DNA from: a virus
Virus record (IMG/VR): IMGVR_UViG_3300047469_000054
Coordinates: 1 to 64,000 of that record
Reading direction: 5' to 3' (one strand)
Length of the DNA stretch: 64,000 nucleotides
Part shown: positions 16,300-25,221 of the stretch, in pieces
How positions within the stretch are numbered: position 1 is the stretch's first letter
How the letters are laid out: each line of letters opens with the position of its first letter
Made by a program: the position numbers and the translations under genes
Notes under the pieces: generated by a model
Database searches by the model: none
Seen by the model: the letters and a program-made list of their open reading frames with translations, nothing else
What the model was told of the DNA's origin: nothing

Positions 16300-17098
16300 A
16301 CGCAAACCAGATTACGACCCAATGGCGGTTGGCGCAATGCATGCAGAAAATATAGCAGCCATTGCCGAGTATGAAGGGCAACCGGCGAAGGGTCACAACA
16401 ATCCTCCTGACGACTTCGCGGAGCGCAAAGCTACAGCACTGAAGGCGATTGACGACCTTTACGATGAAGCCGTCAACTGGTGTGACGGGGAGCCGATCGC
16501 ATCAGAAGAAATGCACGATGGCGTCACTAAGCTTTACGATGGCCTGACGGCTGCCGCCAAGCTTGCCGATTGCCTTCGAGTCGAGGAAAAAAAGCCACTT
16601 GATGACAAGGTGGCCGCTATTCAGGCTGAATTCAATCCGTATATCCAAAAGGATCGAGGTAAGGTCGATAAGGCCAAGAAGTCCCTTTCTGAATTGCTTA
16701 CCGTATGGCGCAAGAAGGTTGCCGATGAAAAGGCCGCAATTGCCGCCAAGATCGCCGCTGAAGCCGCTGAAGCCAGAAGGCTAGCGGAAATTGCCGTTCG
16801 CTCATCCACGGGCAACCTCATGGCGCGAGATGAGGCTGAAGACGAACTGAAAGAGGCCAAGGCGCTAGAGAGGGAAGCGACGCGCGCATATAAAGGCGCC
16901 ACTACCGGCCTGGGCTTGCGGACGGTCACAAACGTAAAGCTTAAGGATGATCCTGAAGATGGCATGAATTGGGCATTTGATTTCGACCCGGAGCGGTTCT
17001 ATGCTATAGCTGAAGAAATTGCAGCGGAGCATGTTAGAATCAATAAGCTTGATGGGCTTGTTGGATTTAACATCATTAAAGAGAAGCTTGCGCGGTGA
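16289..17098 (+). CDS. Coiled-coil protein of unknown function
   Basis: 269 residues, overlapping the previous gene. Contains KGHNNPPDDF near 36 and a long Ala/Glu/Lys coiled coil (VRKKVADEKAAIAAKI-like heptads, about 145-210), then a beta-rich C terminus. This resembles phage proteins found next to prim-pol genes; function not established. Confidence 0.75.
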   Translation: MAGKRKPDYDPMAVGAMHAENIAAIAEYEGQPAKGHNNPPDDFAERKATALKAIDDLYDEAVNWCDGEPIASEEMHDGVTKLYDGLTAAAKLADCLRVEEKKPLDDKVAAIQAEFNPYIQKDRGKVDKAKKSLSELLTVWRKKVADEKAAIAAKIAAEAAEARRLAEIAVRSSTGNLMARDEAEDELKEAKALEREATRAYKGATTGLGLRTVTNVKLKDDPEDGMNWAFDFDPERFYAIAEEIAAEHVRINKLDGLVGFNIIKEKLAR

Positions 17099-17463
17099 CA
17101 TTCGAATGTACCACGGAACCAACGGTGTGCTGGCTTTGCGGCATGACGGCTACAGGAATAGGGATTCCATCAAAGCAATACAGAGGAAAGCCTTGCTGGC
17201 TTTGCGAGGAGTGCGCTAAGATAATGCCGATATTGAAAGAGGCAAAGGCTTTGGACATTTACGAGCTTCGCGCCATTCGAGATGGCGGGGTGCCTGCCGT
17301 TGGAGAATATCTAGATACTATTGGCATTACCGATTTAGCGCTTATGGATGAGCTTGACGCGGCTGCAATCGTCAAATATGCTTGGCTTGGCACAGTAAAG
17401 AAGTTGCGTGAGCTTATCGAGGAATACGAGGGCGCAGTTCCGCCAAGAGAGGATAGACGTTGA
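17095..17463 (+). CDS. Zinc-finger-like protein
   Basis: 122 residues from a GTG overlapping the previous stop. The N terminus has paired cysteines CWLCG (12-16) and CWLCEEC (34-40), a probable zinc site; the remainder is helical. It overlaps the prim-pol start by 4 bases and may work with it, by position only. Confidence 0.72.
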   Translation: MTFECTTEPTVCWLCGMTATGIGIPSKQYRGKPCWLCEECAKIMPILKEAKALDIYELRAIRDGGVPAVGEYLDTIGITDLALMDELDAAAIVKYAWLGTVKKLRELIEEYEGAVPPREDRR

Positions 17464-19754
17464 CCGACAAGACCGACAAGACCGACTATATCAGCGCAAT
17501 GTATGCGCTTGCGCAAATATACGCCTTCGAACTTGAGTGGGTGATTTTTCCGACTCGTGAAAAGGATGGTTTGCAGTGGGATGAAACAGAAAATGATTAC
17601 GTCCAGAAGCTAGAGAAGTCGCCATATATCCGTAACGGCCTACGGGGAGCAAAGCGCTCTAAGGCAGCCATAGAGGCGTGGTGGAAGCGGCTACACCCTA
17701 ATGCAATGATTGGCTTGCCCACTGGCGAGCTTAACGGCATTTGGGTGCTTGATATCGACGTACCAAGTCACGAACATGAATCTAGCGGTTGGATCTGGCT
17801 TGAAGAAATGCAGAAGCTTCATGGAAAGCTACCGGAAACGAGAACGGCCAAGACGGCTAATGGTGGCCTGCATTTCTACTTCAATTACGTTGATGGCATC
17901 CGCAATGGGGCTGGCAAGGAATCTGGCCTTGGCGATGGCGTTGACGTGCGCGGTGAAGGCGGTTACGTGGTCGCCCCAGGTTCTATTTTGGCAGATGGTC
18001 GTTTTTATGAATGGTCATGCGACGACGATACTCCAATTGCAGACGCGCCGCAGTGGCTGCTTGATATCGTCGTTAAGAAGCATGAGCCGCGCGAATACGA
18101 GCGCCGTGTATCGTCGCCGTCGCCAAGCGGACAGACGAAAAACCAACGTTATGCCAATGCTGTTCTTGATGACGAGATTCGCAACTTGGAGAGCATGGGT
18201 GCAGGTGGCCGTGGATTTGCGCTCAACCAGTCAGCGTTCAAGCTTGGCTCAATGGTGACGGCTGGCGAGCTTTCACAAGCGCAAGTCGAGGATGCATTGT
18301 TTAATGCCGCTGTCTCCAATGGTCTTGTAGCTACGGATGGAGAGCGGCAGTGTTGGGATAAAATCAGGCGAGGAATGAATGCTGGTGGTCGAAATCCTCG
18401 CGCCGTACCGGATTCGATGCACAATGATGAGCGTTCAAATTTGCGGCTTCGCGACCTGAAGAAGGTTATTGAGCGTGCCGTAACAAAAAGCAAGATGAGC
18501 GAAGAGGATGCCCGCGACTACAAAGAGGAGGAAGAACCTGAAGAGGAAAACCTCCCTTTTCGGATGACACCTTATTTGTGGGTAGATCCAAAAAAGCTCG
18601 CTAAGCGTGAGTTTGTTTATGGCAATCATTATGTACGTAAGTACATATCGTTTACCGTGGCGGCTGGTGGCGCAGGTAAGACGTCAAACTGTATCGCTGA
18701 AGCGCTATCAATGACATCAGGGCTTAACCTAACTGGCTTTCAGCCTAAGCAGAAATATAATGTATGGATGTACAACGCTGAAGATCCGATTGACGAACTT
18801 CAGCGGCGCATTCAGGCTTGCGCGACATATTACAAGCTTCGTCCCGATGACTTCGAAGGCCGATTCTTCTTGGATTCTGGGCGCGAACAGGAAATCGTCA
18901 TCATGCGAGATGACCGCAAGAATGGTATCGTAACAGTTGAGCCTCTAGTAGACGCTATTGTTGAGTACTTCTTGCGCAATAAAATTGATGTCGCTATTGT
19001 TGATCCATTCGTTAAGACGCATGGCGTCAACGAGAACGATAACGGCTCGATTGACAAGGTGCTAGGCTTGTGGACGCAGATTGCTGATTATACTAACACG
19101 GCGATTGAACTTATCCACCATACAAAAAAGGTTGAGGGACGCAAGGTTGCCGTTGATGACGCTCGCGGCGGATCTGCCATTATTGGCGCGGCCCGATCCA
19201 TTCGAGCACTCAATGTCATGGATGAGAAAGAAGCGCAAGCGGCGCGCGTTAAGGCTGATGATCGCCTATCATACTTCAGTATCGACATTGGCAAATCCAA
19301 TATGGCTAAGCGCAAGGTGATGCCTGATTGGCGTCAGATTGTTGGAGAGGGCAACAAGAATGGCACTGGACGCGGCGGCTTGATTGACCAAGACTTTTCG
19401 CCAGTAGCGACGGAATTTGTCTTGCCGGAATCGCAAGAGGCGCTTACCGATGTTGATGACAAACAAATCGAATTGATCATCGTAAACTTGCGTTCTGGTC
19501 AGCATCAAGTTAACCCGGCTGGCAACGGGTGGGCTGGTCACATGGTTGGCGAGGTTCTTGGCATCGCTACCGATAAGGAAAGCAAGGATGGGCGCGTCCA
19601 GGTGGCTAATATACTAGCCGTACTACACGAACAAAAACGAATCTCGAAAGTGCGGGAAGTCGTTCCAGGCAGGAGAGAGGCGCAATGGTTCTGGACAACG
19701 CCAGATGTGGCTGCTAAGAAGTTTGAAGAGCAACAGAAGGCCAAGGAGGCTTGA
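17460..19754 (+). CDS. Prim-pol / RepA-type helicase fusion (replication protein)
   Basis: About 764 residues from a TTG (GAGAGGA six bases upstream) that overlaps the previous stop. N-terminal bifunctional primase-polymerase domain: IGLPTGELNGIWVLDID with catalytic DID near 98-100, GGLHFYF near 135 and VDVRGEGGYVVAPGS near 161. C-terminal RecA-like AAA_25 domain: Walker A AAGGAGKTS (about 401), YNAEDP (438), VDPFVKTHG (514), IHHTKK (550). Such fusions prime and unwind DNA at phage and plasmid origins. No DNA polymerase of family A or B is visible, so the host's is probably used. Confidence 0.88.
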   Translation: MTDKTDKTDYISAMYALAQIYAFELEWVIFPTREKDGLQWDETENDYVQKLEKSPYIRNGLRGAKRSKAAIEAWWKRLHPNAMIGLPTGELNGIWVLDIDVPSHEHESSGWIWLEEMQKLHGKLPETRTAKTANGGLHFYFNYVDGIRNGAGKESGLGDGVDVRGEGGYVVAPGSILADGRFYEWSCDDDTPIADAPQWLLDIVVKKHEPREYERRVSSPSPSGQTKNQRYANAVLDDEIRNLESMGAGGRGFALNQSAFKLGSMVTAGELSQAQVEDALFNAAVSNGLVATDGERQCWDKIRRGMNAGGRNPRAVPDSMHNDERSNLRLRDLKKVIERAVTKSKMSEEDARDYKEEEEPEEENLPFRMTPYLWVDPKKLAKREFVYGNHYVRKYISFTVAAGGAGKTSNCIAEALSMTSGLNLTGFQPKQKYNVWMYNAEDPIDELQRRIQACATYYKLRPDDFEGRFFLDSGREQEIVIMRDDRKNGIVTVEPLVDAIVEYFLRNKIDVAIVDPFVKTHGVNENDNGSIDKVLGLWTQIADYTNTAIELIHHTKKVEGRKVAVDDARGGSAIIGAARSIRALNVMDEKEAQAARVKADDRLSYFSIDIGKSNMAKRKVMPDWRQIVGEGNKNGTGRGGLIDQDFSPVATEFVLPESQEALTDVDDKQIELIIVNLRSGQHQVNPAGNGWAGHMVGEVLGIATDKESKDGRVQVANILAVLHEQKRISKVREVVPGRREAQWFWTTPDVAAKKFEEQQKAKEA

Positions 19755-19756
19755 CT

Positions 19757-19939
19757 ATGACTACATTGCGAGAAAAGGTAGCCAGCGCGTTGAGCAATGC
19801 TCGCGATAACGGTTATTTCACTGCCAATACGCATACGCCGCGAGAGATTGCGGAGGACATGCAGGCGTGCGATTCTGATCTAGAAGGCGAAGACATTGAC
19901 GCTATTGAGCGCGAGCTAAGAAAGGTGTTATTGCCATGA
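19757..19939 (+). CDS. Hypothetical protein (60 aa)
   Basis: CAAGGAGG site; the ATG at 19757 is preferred over a TTG at 19751. Helical, ends in an acidic-basic helix (IDAIERELRKVLLP). Overlaps the HD-hydrolase gene by 4 bases. Confidence 0.68.
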   Translation: MTTLREKVASALSNARDNGYFTANTHTPREIAEDMQACDSDLEGEDIDAIERELRKVLLP

Positions 19940-20706
19940 AAGCAGTAAAATATGAAACAATAGGCGGCGTTCGCGTCGAGCGCGAATTAAAGCGTGATGA
20001 AATTCTCCCTTTGCCAGCGCTTGGCTCTCCAGAATATGAGAACGCCATAGCGCAATACAACAGCTTAATGGCCAAAGCCTACCCAACCGTAAGGCGCGTC
20101 AAAGGTCCAACCATCCTACTTGGTTCCGGTGGATATTTCGATTACGACTATCCAGAAGAAACGCCGCTGTCGATCGAGGATTACGTTTGCGGGCTGGCAT
20201 TTGAATGCCGGTTCCGTGGGCAGAATGTCGAGAAGTCTACGGGGCGCCGCGTGTATTATAGTGTGGCGCAGCATGCGGTTTTGTGCTCGTATGAGGCTGA
20301 ACGTTACGCCGCTAATATGCCTGGGATGCATGATGCAATTGAAGAACTAGCATTCGAAGCCCTCATGCACGAGTCTGGTGAGCCTGTATGCGGTGACATG
20401 GTTTCACCGCTAAAAAGCAAGTTGCCGGAATACAAGACGGTCGAGAAGTATTGCGAGCATGCCATCGGCAAGTCGTTTGGCGTCGGCTTTCATTTTGCTG
20501 ACATCGTCAAGAACATCGACAATCGCATGTGGGCAACCGAACGTCGCGACCTGATGAACTGGAATGGCGAAGAATGGACGGCATGCGCGTTTGAGCCGTA
20601 TTCTATTACGATTGATCCACTTGGGCCATATGAGGCAGAGCGTCAGTTTTACGCTCGCTGGCTGGAGCTTGGCGGCGAAGAAAGGATGCGCAATGCTAGA
20701 GTCTAG
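19936..20706 (+). CDS. HD-family phosphohydrolase-like protein
   Basis: 256 residues. VYYSVAQHAVLCS (first metal His, about 107-119), then ALMHESGEPVCGDMVSPLK (about 142-160) follow the YfbR-like phage HD pattern, ending with a typical EWxA-x-EP-x-SI segment. YfbR-like enzymes dephosphorylate deoxynucleoside monophosphates. The usual HD pair reads H-E here (HESGE), an acidic but non-standard ligand, so activity may differ. Confidence 0.75.
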   Translation: MKAVKYETIGGVRVERELKRDEILPLPALGSPEYENAIAQYNSLMAKAYPTVRRVKGPTILLGSGGYFDYDYPEETPLSIEDYVCGLAFECRFRGQNVEKSTGRRVYYSVAQHAVLCSYEAERYAANMPGMHDAIEELAFEALMHESGEPVCGDMVSPLKSKLPEYKTVEKYCEHAIGKSFGVGFHFADIVKNIDNRMWATERRDLMNWNGEEWTACAFEPYSITIDPLGPYEAERQFYARWLELGGEERMRNARV

Positions 20707-20911
20707 GTATGTTGATGGGCATATATTTTGGGGAGACGAAAAGGTAAGGAACGCTTATGCTGTCGTCACTAGGTCGCGCCTACAATCATCAAGCGGGACG
20801 CACAATTTGAGCTATCCATTCTCCCACAAAAATGTTGCTGATGCTGACGTTGATCGAGCGCTAGATCGTGGAGACGCCCTCTATCGCATTAACGTAAAGG
20901 TGAAAAAATGA
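20693..20911 (+). CDS. Hypothetical protein (72 aa)
   Basis: AAGGA site; starts inside the 3' end of the HD gene. Polar, beta-rich (YAVVTRSRLQSSSGTHN) with an acidic patch. Unknown function. Confidence 0.68.
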   Translation: MLESRYVDGHIFWGDEKVRNAYAVVTRSRLQSSSGTHNLSYPFSHKNVADADVDRALDRGDALYRINVKVKK

Positions 20912-21369
20912 CTGACACCAAAACACAACTCGGTAAACTATACGATGATCTTGGCTGCAAATTCATCGGAAAGAAAGACGCGGCTACCGTCAATAAAAAG
21001 AAATCATTGCGGCGCCTTGTCGCGGAAGCCATCAATTCGACATGCTTTTCAATCGGCCCGTCCGCATACGGTATGAATGGCGATGATGCCGAAGAAAAAT
21101 TCATGACGACCATGGAGTATGGCAGTCGCATTGTGGCCCTGAAAAGGGCGGATGCCGTTATCGGGATTGTCCGCCGCGCCGACAATAAGGCGGAAATGCC
21201 GATCATTGGCCATCCGTATGAGGACGCAGTTAAAGCCATTAGGTTTGTCGTTGAAATCACTCCAGGTGACGATAGCGATTCCTTCTTGCGCCTATGGCTA
21301 CACGGAGATTGGCCGGAAATTGATCGCGATTGGCCGGAATGGAAAGCATTTGTGGAGGATGGCGAGTGA
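20908..21369 (+). CDS. Hypothetical protein (153 aa)
   Basis: ATGA overlap with the previous gene. Mixed alpha/beta: KKKSLRRLVAEAINS helix, then IVALKRADAVIGIVRRAD strands and a Trp-rich end (LHGDWPEIDRDWPEWKAF). No family recognised. Confidence 0.75.
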   Translation: MTDTKTQLGKLYDDLGCKFIGKKDAATVNKKKSLRRLVAEAINSTCFSIGPSAYGMNGDDAEEKFMTTMEYGSRIVALKRADAVIGIVRRADNKAEMPIIGHPYEDAVKAIRFVVEITPGDDSDSFLRLWLHGDWPEIDRDWPEWKAFVEDGE

Positions 21370-21884
21370 AAAAATGTTGCGCGCACTTCAGCGCTGACGG
21401 TAAGCGTCGGTTATTGCTCAATCGTTTTGATTGGGATATGCTCGATTCAGACAATGCGGTATCATTGCTTAGCTATGCTTTCTTTGGTGTTAACCCATCA
21501 ACGGCTGGCAAGGATGATGAAGACCATACGACAACCAAATGGTGGCAGTTCACTATCCGTAATGGCGGATATGCATATGGTGCCGCGAATGCATTCGATG
21601 CTATCTCGACTGACGTCAAGGCGCTGGCGACTATGGATAAGCCTAGCAGCGCAGAAAATGACGACTGGATTGACATGCTTATCGCTGATGCTGACGTGCT
21701 TGTGCCTTGTTGGGGATCTAGACTTAAGTTGCCGCCGAAATTATGGCCACGCCTGGATTGGTTAAAGCATCGCATCCTGTCTAGCGGAAAGCCGGTTAAG
21801 GTTTTCGGTCTAACAAAAAGCGGCGACCCAAAGCACCCGCTTATGCTTGGCTACGATACGCCGTTTTTGGATTGGTGTGGATGA
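21366..21884 (+). CDS. DUF1643 family protein
   Basis: 172 residues from a GTG overlapping the previous stop, GGAGG upstream. Matches DUF1643: FFGVNPSTAGKDDEDHTT near 40-57, WQF-RNGGYAYGAANAFDAIS, a WG strand (LVPCWGSRL) and a C-terminal LTKSGDPKHPLMLGY. The family is frequent in phages and has no firmly assigned activity. Confidence 0.82.
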   Translation: MKKCCAHFSADGKRRLLLNRFDWDMLDSDNAVSLLSYAFFGVNPSTAGKDDEDHTTTKWWQFTIRNGGYAYGAANAFDAISTDVKALATMDKPSSAENDDWIDMLIADADVLVPCWGSRLKLPPKLWPRLDWLKHRILSSGKPVKVFGLTKSGDPKHPLMLGYDTPFLDWCG

Positions 21885-22228
21885 GCCGCCGTGAAACCAT
21901 TCGCGAAAAAATACTAGCCAGATGCATAGTTGATCCCGTTACGGGTTGCTGGCTATGGCAAGGCCCTACAAGCGGCAAGAATGGCCGTGGAGCTGGTTAT
22001 GGCAGGATGACGCTAGATGGGGCGACCGTAGCCGTGCATAAGGCTATGTGGACGAATGAGCATGGCTTAATCCCGCCACGCAAAGAGCTTGACCATGTAT
22101 GCCGTAATAGACTGTGTTGCAATCCAGACAATGATAAGCATGTCGAGATGGTAACGCGACTTGAGAACGCTAGGCGCAGGGATGCTGCGATTGCAGCTGA
22201 GAAGATCGATATAGTTGATACGTTTTAA
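21881..22228 (+). CDS. HNH endonuclease
   Basis: 115 residues, ATGA overlap. GCWLWQG (21-27), AGYGRM, VAVHKAMW and LDHVCRNRLCCNPDN (about 70-84) form the beta-beta-alpha-metal HNH_3 pattern with DH catalytic residues and paired Cys, ending with a TRLENARRR basic helix. Free-standing HNH enzymes of this kind are often homing-type nickases. Confidence 0.85.
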   Translation: MSRRETIREKILARCIVDPVTGCWLWQGPTSGKNGRGAGYGRMTLDGATVAVHKAMWTNEHGLIPPRKELDHVCRNRLCCNPDNDKHVEMVTRLENARRRDAAIAAEKIDIVDTF

Positions 22229-22238
22229 GGAGAATAAA

Positions 22239-22475
22239 ATGCCCAAGGTAAAGATAACGGCAGCTATGGGTTTCTTTGATAAGTACCGCGTGCGCGTTGG
22301 CCGAAAGCGCGTTGGCTGGATTGTTCCGTCACGCGGTTTTCTTCGCGACATGGGCTCTTATCATTTCCATGACGTGAATGGCGAGAAATTTTGCTTTGGA
22401 TCATTTGCGGATGTTCGTGATGCTATTATTGCTCACTTTAAGGATGGAGATCATAATGCTAGCAACCTGGACTAA
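22239..22475 (+). CDS. Hypothetical protein (78 aa)
   Basis: TAAGGAG site. Basic beta-rich N terminus (VRVGRKRVGWIVPSR), aromatic middle and a C-terminal helix (DVRDAIIAHFKDG). Overlaps the following short gene. Confidence 0.72.
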   Translation: MPKVKITAAMGFFDKYRVRVGRKRVGWIVPSRGFLRDMGSYHFHDVNGEKFCFGSFADVRDAIIAHFKDGDHNASNLD

Positions 22476-22620
22476 GATCCTGCCGTTTTTCATTGTGGCT
22501 TGGCTGGCTAAGCGAAAATGTGAAGTATTCCATATTACGGAAGAAATAGGAAGTGATTATGTGTATCCGTATAATGGAATTTATATTAGAATGGACAAGA
22601 CGTGGAGGCGTGGGCTATAA
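22456..22620 (+). CDS. Small protein with N-terminal hydrophobic helix (54 aa)
   Basis: AAGGATGGAG site; LPFFIVAWLA is a short hydrophobic helix, the rest is polar. Ends on the start of the Dam-type methyltransferase gene. Confidence 0.6.
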   Translation: MLATWTKILPFFIVAWLAKRKCEVFHITEEIGSDYVYPYNGIYIRMDKTWRRGL

Positions 22621-23120
22621 TGGCAACATGGGAAAATTCAGTTGGCGCTACAGACGAATGGTATACACCCAAATATATCTTTGATGCACTTGGGTGTAAA
22701 TTTGATGTTGACGTGGCGGCTCCAATTGATAGAGCGTGCACATACGTTCCAGCTGATGAATTCATTTCGTCCGATAGCCTGGAAAATAAATGGGCTGGAT
22801 TTATTTGGATGAACCCGCCATTTGGCGGAAGAAATGGATTGGTGCCATGGCTTAATAAGTTCTTTGATCACGGTCATGGCATCGCCCTAACTCCAGATAG
22901 AACTAGCGCACCATGGTTTCGTGATGCATTCAAACGCTGCGATGCTGTAATGTTCATCCCAAAGGTCAGATTTATTAAGCCAGATGGATCATTGGGCAAG
23001 TCGCCAAATTGCGGGACTGCAATATGGGCGGCTGGCGACCGCGCCGTTGATGCGCTTGTGAGGGCGCGGGGAAATAAACTAGATTGCATTATTGCAACTA
23101 AGCATTGGAGCATGGATTAA
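22620..23120 (+). CDS. Phage DNA N6-adenine methyltransferase (Dam type)
   Basis: 166 residues. The full pattern of phage Dam-type (PF05869-like) enzymes is present: DEWYTPKYIFDALG (12-25), FDVDVAAP, the catalytic NPPFGGRNG (64-72), IALTPDRTSAPWF and the SPNCGTAIW end. Expected to methylate adenine in phage DNA, which can protect it from host restriction. Recognition site cannot be read. Confidence 0.9.
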   Translation: MATWENSVGATDEWYTPKYIFDALGCKFDVDVAAPIDRACTYVPADEFISSDSLENKWAGFIWMNPPFGGRNGLVPWLNKFFDHGHGIALTPDRTSAPWFRDAFKRCDAVMFIPKVRFIKPDGSLGKSPNCGTAIWAAGDRAVDALVRARGNKLDCIIATKHWSMD

Positions 23121-23653
23121 TGGCAAAACGTTCCGACTTCAAGCGCCTGGAAAAGGACGCATATCAAACGATCGACCCACGCGCTATCCCGCCGCTATTG
23201 CCGCACATTCTTAGCGTCAAGCGCTATGCTGAGCCGTGTGCAGGTGAGGGCAAGCTGATTGATATGTTGGCGCAGCAAGCGCCTTGGCTTAAACTTGGGT
23301 ATTATAATGACATCGGCTATCTGGATGGCGAAGATGCTATTGATGGCAATATTCTGGAGGCGAGCCGTGGGCAGTATGATGCAATCATCACGAATCCCCC
23401 ATGGGGCAGAAAGCTATTGCATCCAATGATTAGACGGTTCATGTCGATTGCGCCAACTTGGCTCTTATTCGATGCAGATTGGGCACACACAAAGCAAGCG
23501 CGTCCTCTACTTCCGCATTGCGTCAAGATTGTTTCTATCGGTCGGCTAAGGTGGATTCCCGACACCAAAATGAGCGGAAAAGATAACTGCGCATTCTATT
23601 ATTTCCGCCAAGATCACGACGGCGGCCCACGATTCTATAATGAGGATCGATAG
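23120..23653 (+). CDS. SAM-dependent methyltransferase-like protein
   Basis: 177 residues, start overlapping the Dam stop. AEPCAGEGKLI (about 37-47) is an SAM-binding motif I and ITNPPWG (about 89-95) a catalytic N6-adenine-type motif IV. A second probable DNA methyltransferase next to Dam suggests two methylation specificities or a modification operon. Confidence 0.78.
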   Translation: MAKRSDFKRLEKDAYQTIDPRAIPPLLPHILSVKRYAEPCAGEGKLIDMLAQQAPWLKLGYYNDIGYLDGEDAIDGNILEASRGQYDAIITNPPWGRKLLHPMIRRFMSIAPTWLLFDADWAHTKQARPLLPHCVKIVSIGRLRWIPDTKMSGKDNCAFYYFRQDHDGGPRFYNEDR

Positions 23654-23654
23654 T

Positions 23655-23927
23655 ATGGGTGACATCATCCACGCAAACAGCAAGTTCCCCAATCATCGCA
23701 GCGAACACACTATTCTAGGCGATCGCGTCTGGAGAGCCGTACGGGCAGTCAGAGATGATAATGGCGGGACGTTTACGGGTCTCATGGCGCATGTTATCGA
23801 GCATCGCGTTTTCGAGCTTGACAAGAGCTTGCGGAATCATAATGATGGACCATTCGTTATTTCCGCAATGATCCGCGCTAGGGCTAATACGCTCATGCTG
23901 GAGGCAAAACAAGGAGTCGAGACTTGA
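23655..23927 (+). CDS. Hypothetical protein (90 aa)
   Basis: GAGGA precedes the ATG at 23655. Helical, His- and Arg-rich (LMAHVIEHRVFELDKSL). Unknown. Confidence 0.7.
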   Translation: MGDIIHANSKFPNHRSEHTILGDRVWRAVRAVRDDNGGTFTGLMAHVIEHRVFELDKSLRNHNDGPFVISAMIRARANTLMLEAKQGVET

Positions 23928-24403
23928 TCAAGATTGCACTAGCCGCCCTACTGATGACAGCAACGACTGCATGCGCCGCCGATGTCAAGCGCTATACGAT
24001 CAAGGATGATGCAGGCGGCTTCGTTAGGAGCTATCAGGATGCAATCAAGTACATGGGCGACAACCACATGGCGTTGCGCCTGGACGGCAAGTGCGCGTCT
24101 GCATGCACGCTGATTTTGTCGACGGTTGCCAATCTCGATATCTGCGTTACGCCAAATGCTATTTTCCGATTCCATCAAGCTTATATATCGACGCCAATGG
24201 GACCTGAATATACTGTAGAGGCGATCGTGTCAGGCGAGAAGGCTTGGCGCGAGCAGATGCTAGCCGTGTACCCTAAGTGGGTTGGCGCGTTGATTGATAA
24301 GGCGGGCGGCGTACCTAGCGTGTACACGACGGGCAAGACGGATGTGTTTCTTGAGATGCATTTTGATGTGTTGTCGGAATATATGAAGGTTTGTGCGAAT
24401 TAG
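23924..24403 (+). CDS. Exported COG3904-like protein
   Basis: About 159 residues from a TTG (AAGGAG upstream) overlapping the previous stop. An N-terminal signal peptide (IKIALAALLMTATTACAA) directs it to the periplasm. GKCASACTLIL (about 55-65) and FRFHQAY (about 84-90) match COG3904-type periplasmic proteins with a ClpP/crotonase-like fold, which may be serine hydrolases. A secreted enzyme amid replication genes is unusual. Confidence 0.72.
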   Translation: MIKIALAALLMTATTACAADVKRYTIKDDAGGFVRSYQDAIKYMGDNHMALRLDGKCASACTLILSTVANLDICVTPNAIFRFHQAYISTPMGPEYTVEAIVSGEKAWREQMLAVYPKWVGALIDKAGGVPSVYTTGKTDVFLEMHFDVLSEYMKVCAN

Positions 24404-24406
24404 TGC

Positions 24407-24435
24407 TTGACGCCATGGGCTGATGGCACTATAAC
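24407..24435 (+). promoter_or_regulatory. Strong sigma70-like promoter
   Basis: TTGACG (24407-24412), 17 bases, TATAAC (24430-24435), four bases after the previous stop and 33 bases before the next gene. Confidence 0.85.
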
Positions 24436-24468
24436 TTCCATATCGAAACGCCATCAAGGAGTAGACCA

Positions 24469-25170
24469 ATGGCAACGAAAAAAGAAGAGCGTGCAGCACG
24501 TATTCTTGAGGATCGGAAAGCAGCATACGCTAAGAAGGTTCGCAATCTTGTCGGCTTTATGTTCGGTCGCATTAAAGGCGTATCAGCCGCCTTTGACAAA
24601 GGCATTTCAGCCGATGAATTCGCGGCTCAGATCGCCTCTAAGTCAATCGTTGGCGCGGTTATCCATCCGCTGAAGATGGATGCTGTTCGCCGCGCGCGTG
24701 ATCAAGCTGAGGAAGTCATAGCCAGAGTTAAGGCTGATATTGAAGCCCACGCCATGGACCGCAATGCAGCCGCGCCCTATCCTCCATTCAATATGAACAG
24801 CCGTCATCCTGATTACGTTAACATGAAGACGAAACACGATCTCTACTATCGCCTGACCGAAAACAAGACGGGCACGTATCGCGAAGGGCAACCAGACATT
24901 TGCACAATGAGCAAATATGGTTGTGATCGCATGATTGCTGAGGCTGAAGCAATGGCGGCGCAGCAATATGATGCGTTCATCTGCAAGATGGTTTCCAAGG
25001 TTGGCGATGTTGTTAGCGCTGATATCGAAGGCTCTCACATTTGGGGTCATTCGTTCCTGACGGTCGTTACCGCCGATGGCGCTAAGCAGGTTTGGAAGAC
25101 GCAACAGATCGTCAATACGTCTAGTCTCGGTCTCGACTTCAATCAGTGGCCGTCTAGGATCGTAAAATAA
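24469..25170 (+). CDS. Hypothetical protein (233 aa)
   Basis: CAAGGAG site, own strong promoter. N-terminal charged helices (KKEERAARILEDRKAAY), a central His/Asn-rich part and a beta-rich C-terminal half (VSADIEGSHIWGHSFLTVV, WKTQQIVNTSS). High expression is suggested by the promoter. No family recognised. Confidence 0.8.
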   Translation: MATKKEERAARILEDRKAAYAKKVRNLVGFMFGRIKGVSAAFDKGISADEFAAQIASKSIVGAVIHPLKMDAVRRARDQAEEVIARVKADIEAHAMDRNAAAPYPPFNMNSRHPDYVNMKTKHDLYYRLTENKTGTYREGQPDICTMSKYGCDRMIAEAEAMAAQQYDAFICKMVSKVGDVVSADIEGSHIWGHSFLTVVTADGAKQVWKTQQIVNTSSLGLDFNQWPSRIVK

Positions 25171-25192
25171 TTAAAGTAGGCCTATTTTTTCT

Positions 25193-25221
25193 TTGACATC
25201 AACGAAGAATCGGCCTATAAC
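25193..25221 (+). promoter_or_regulatory. Near-consensus promoter ahead of a gene-less region
   Basis: TTGACA (25193-25198), 17 bases, TATAAC (25216-25221). The next coding start is over 500 bases away, so the product may be a non-coding RNA or very long leader. Confidence 0.85.
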
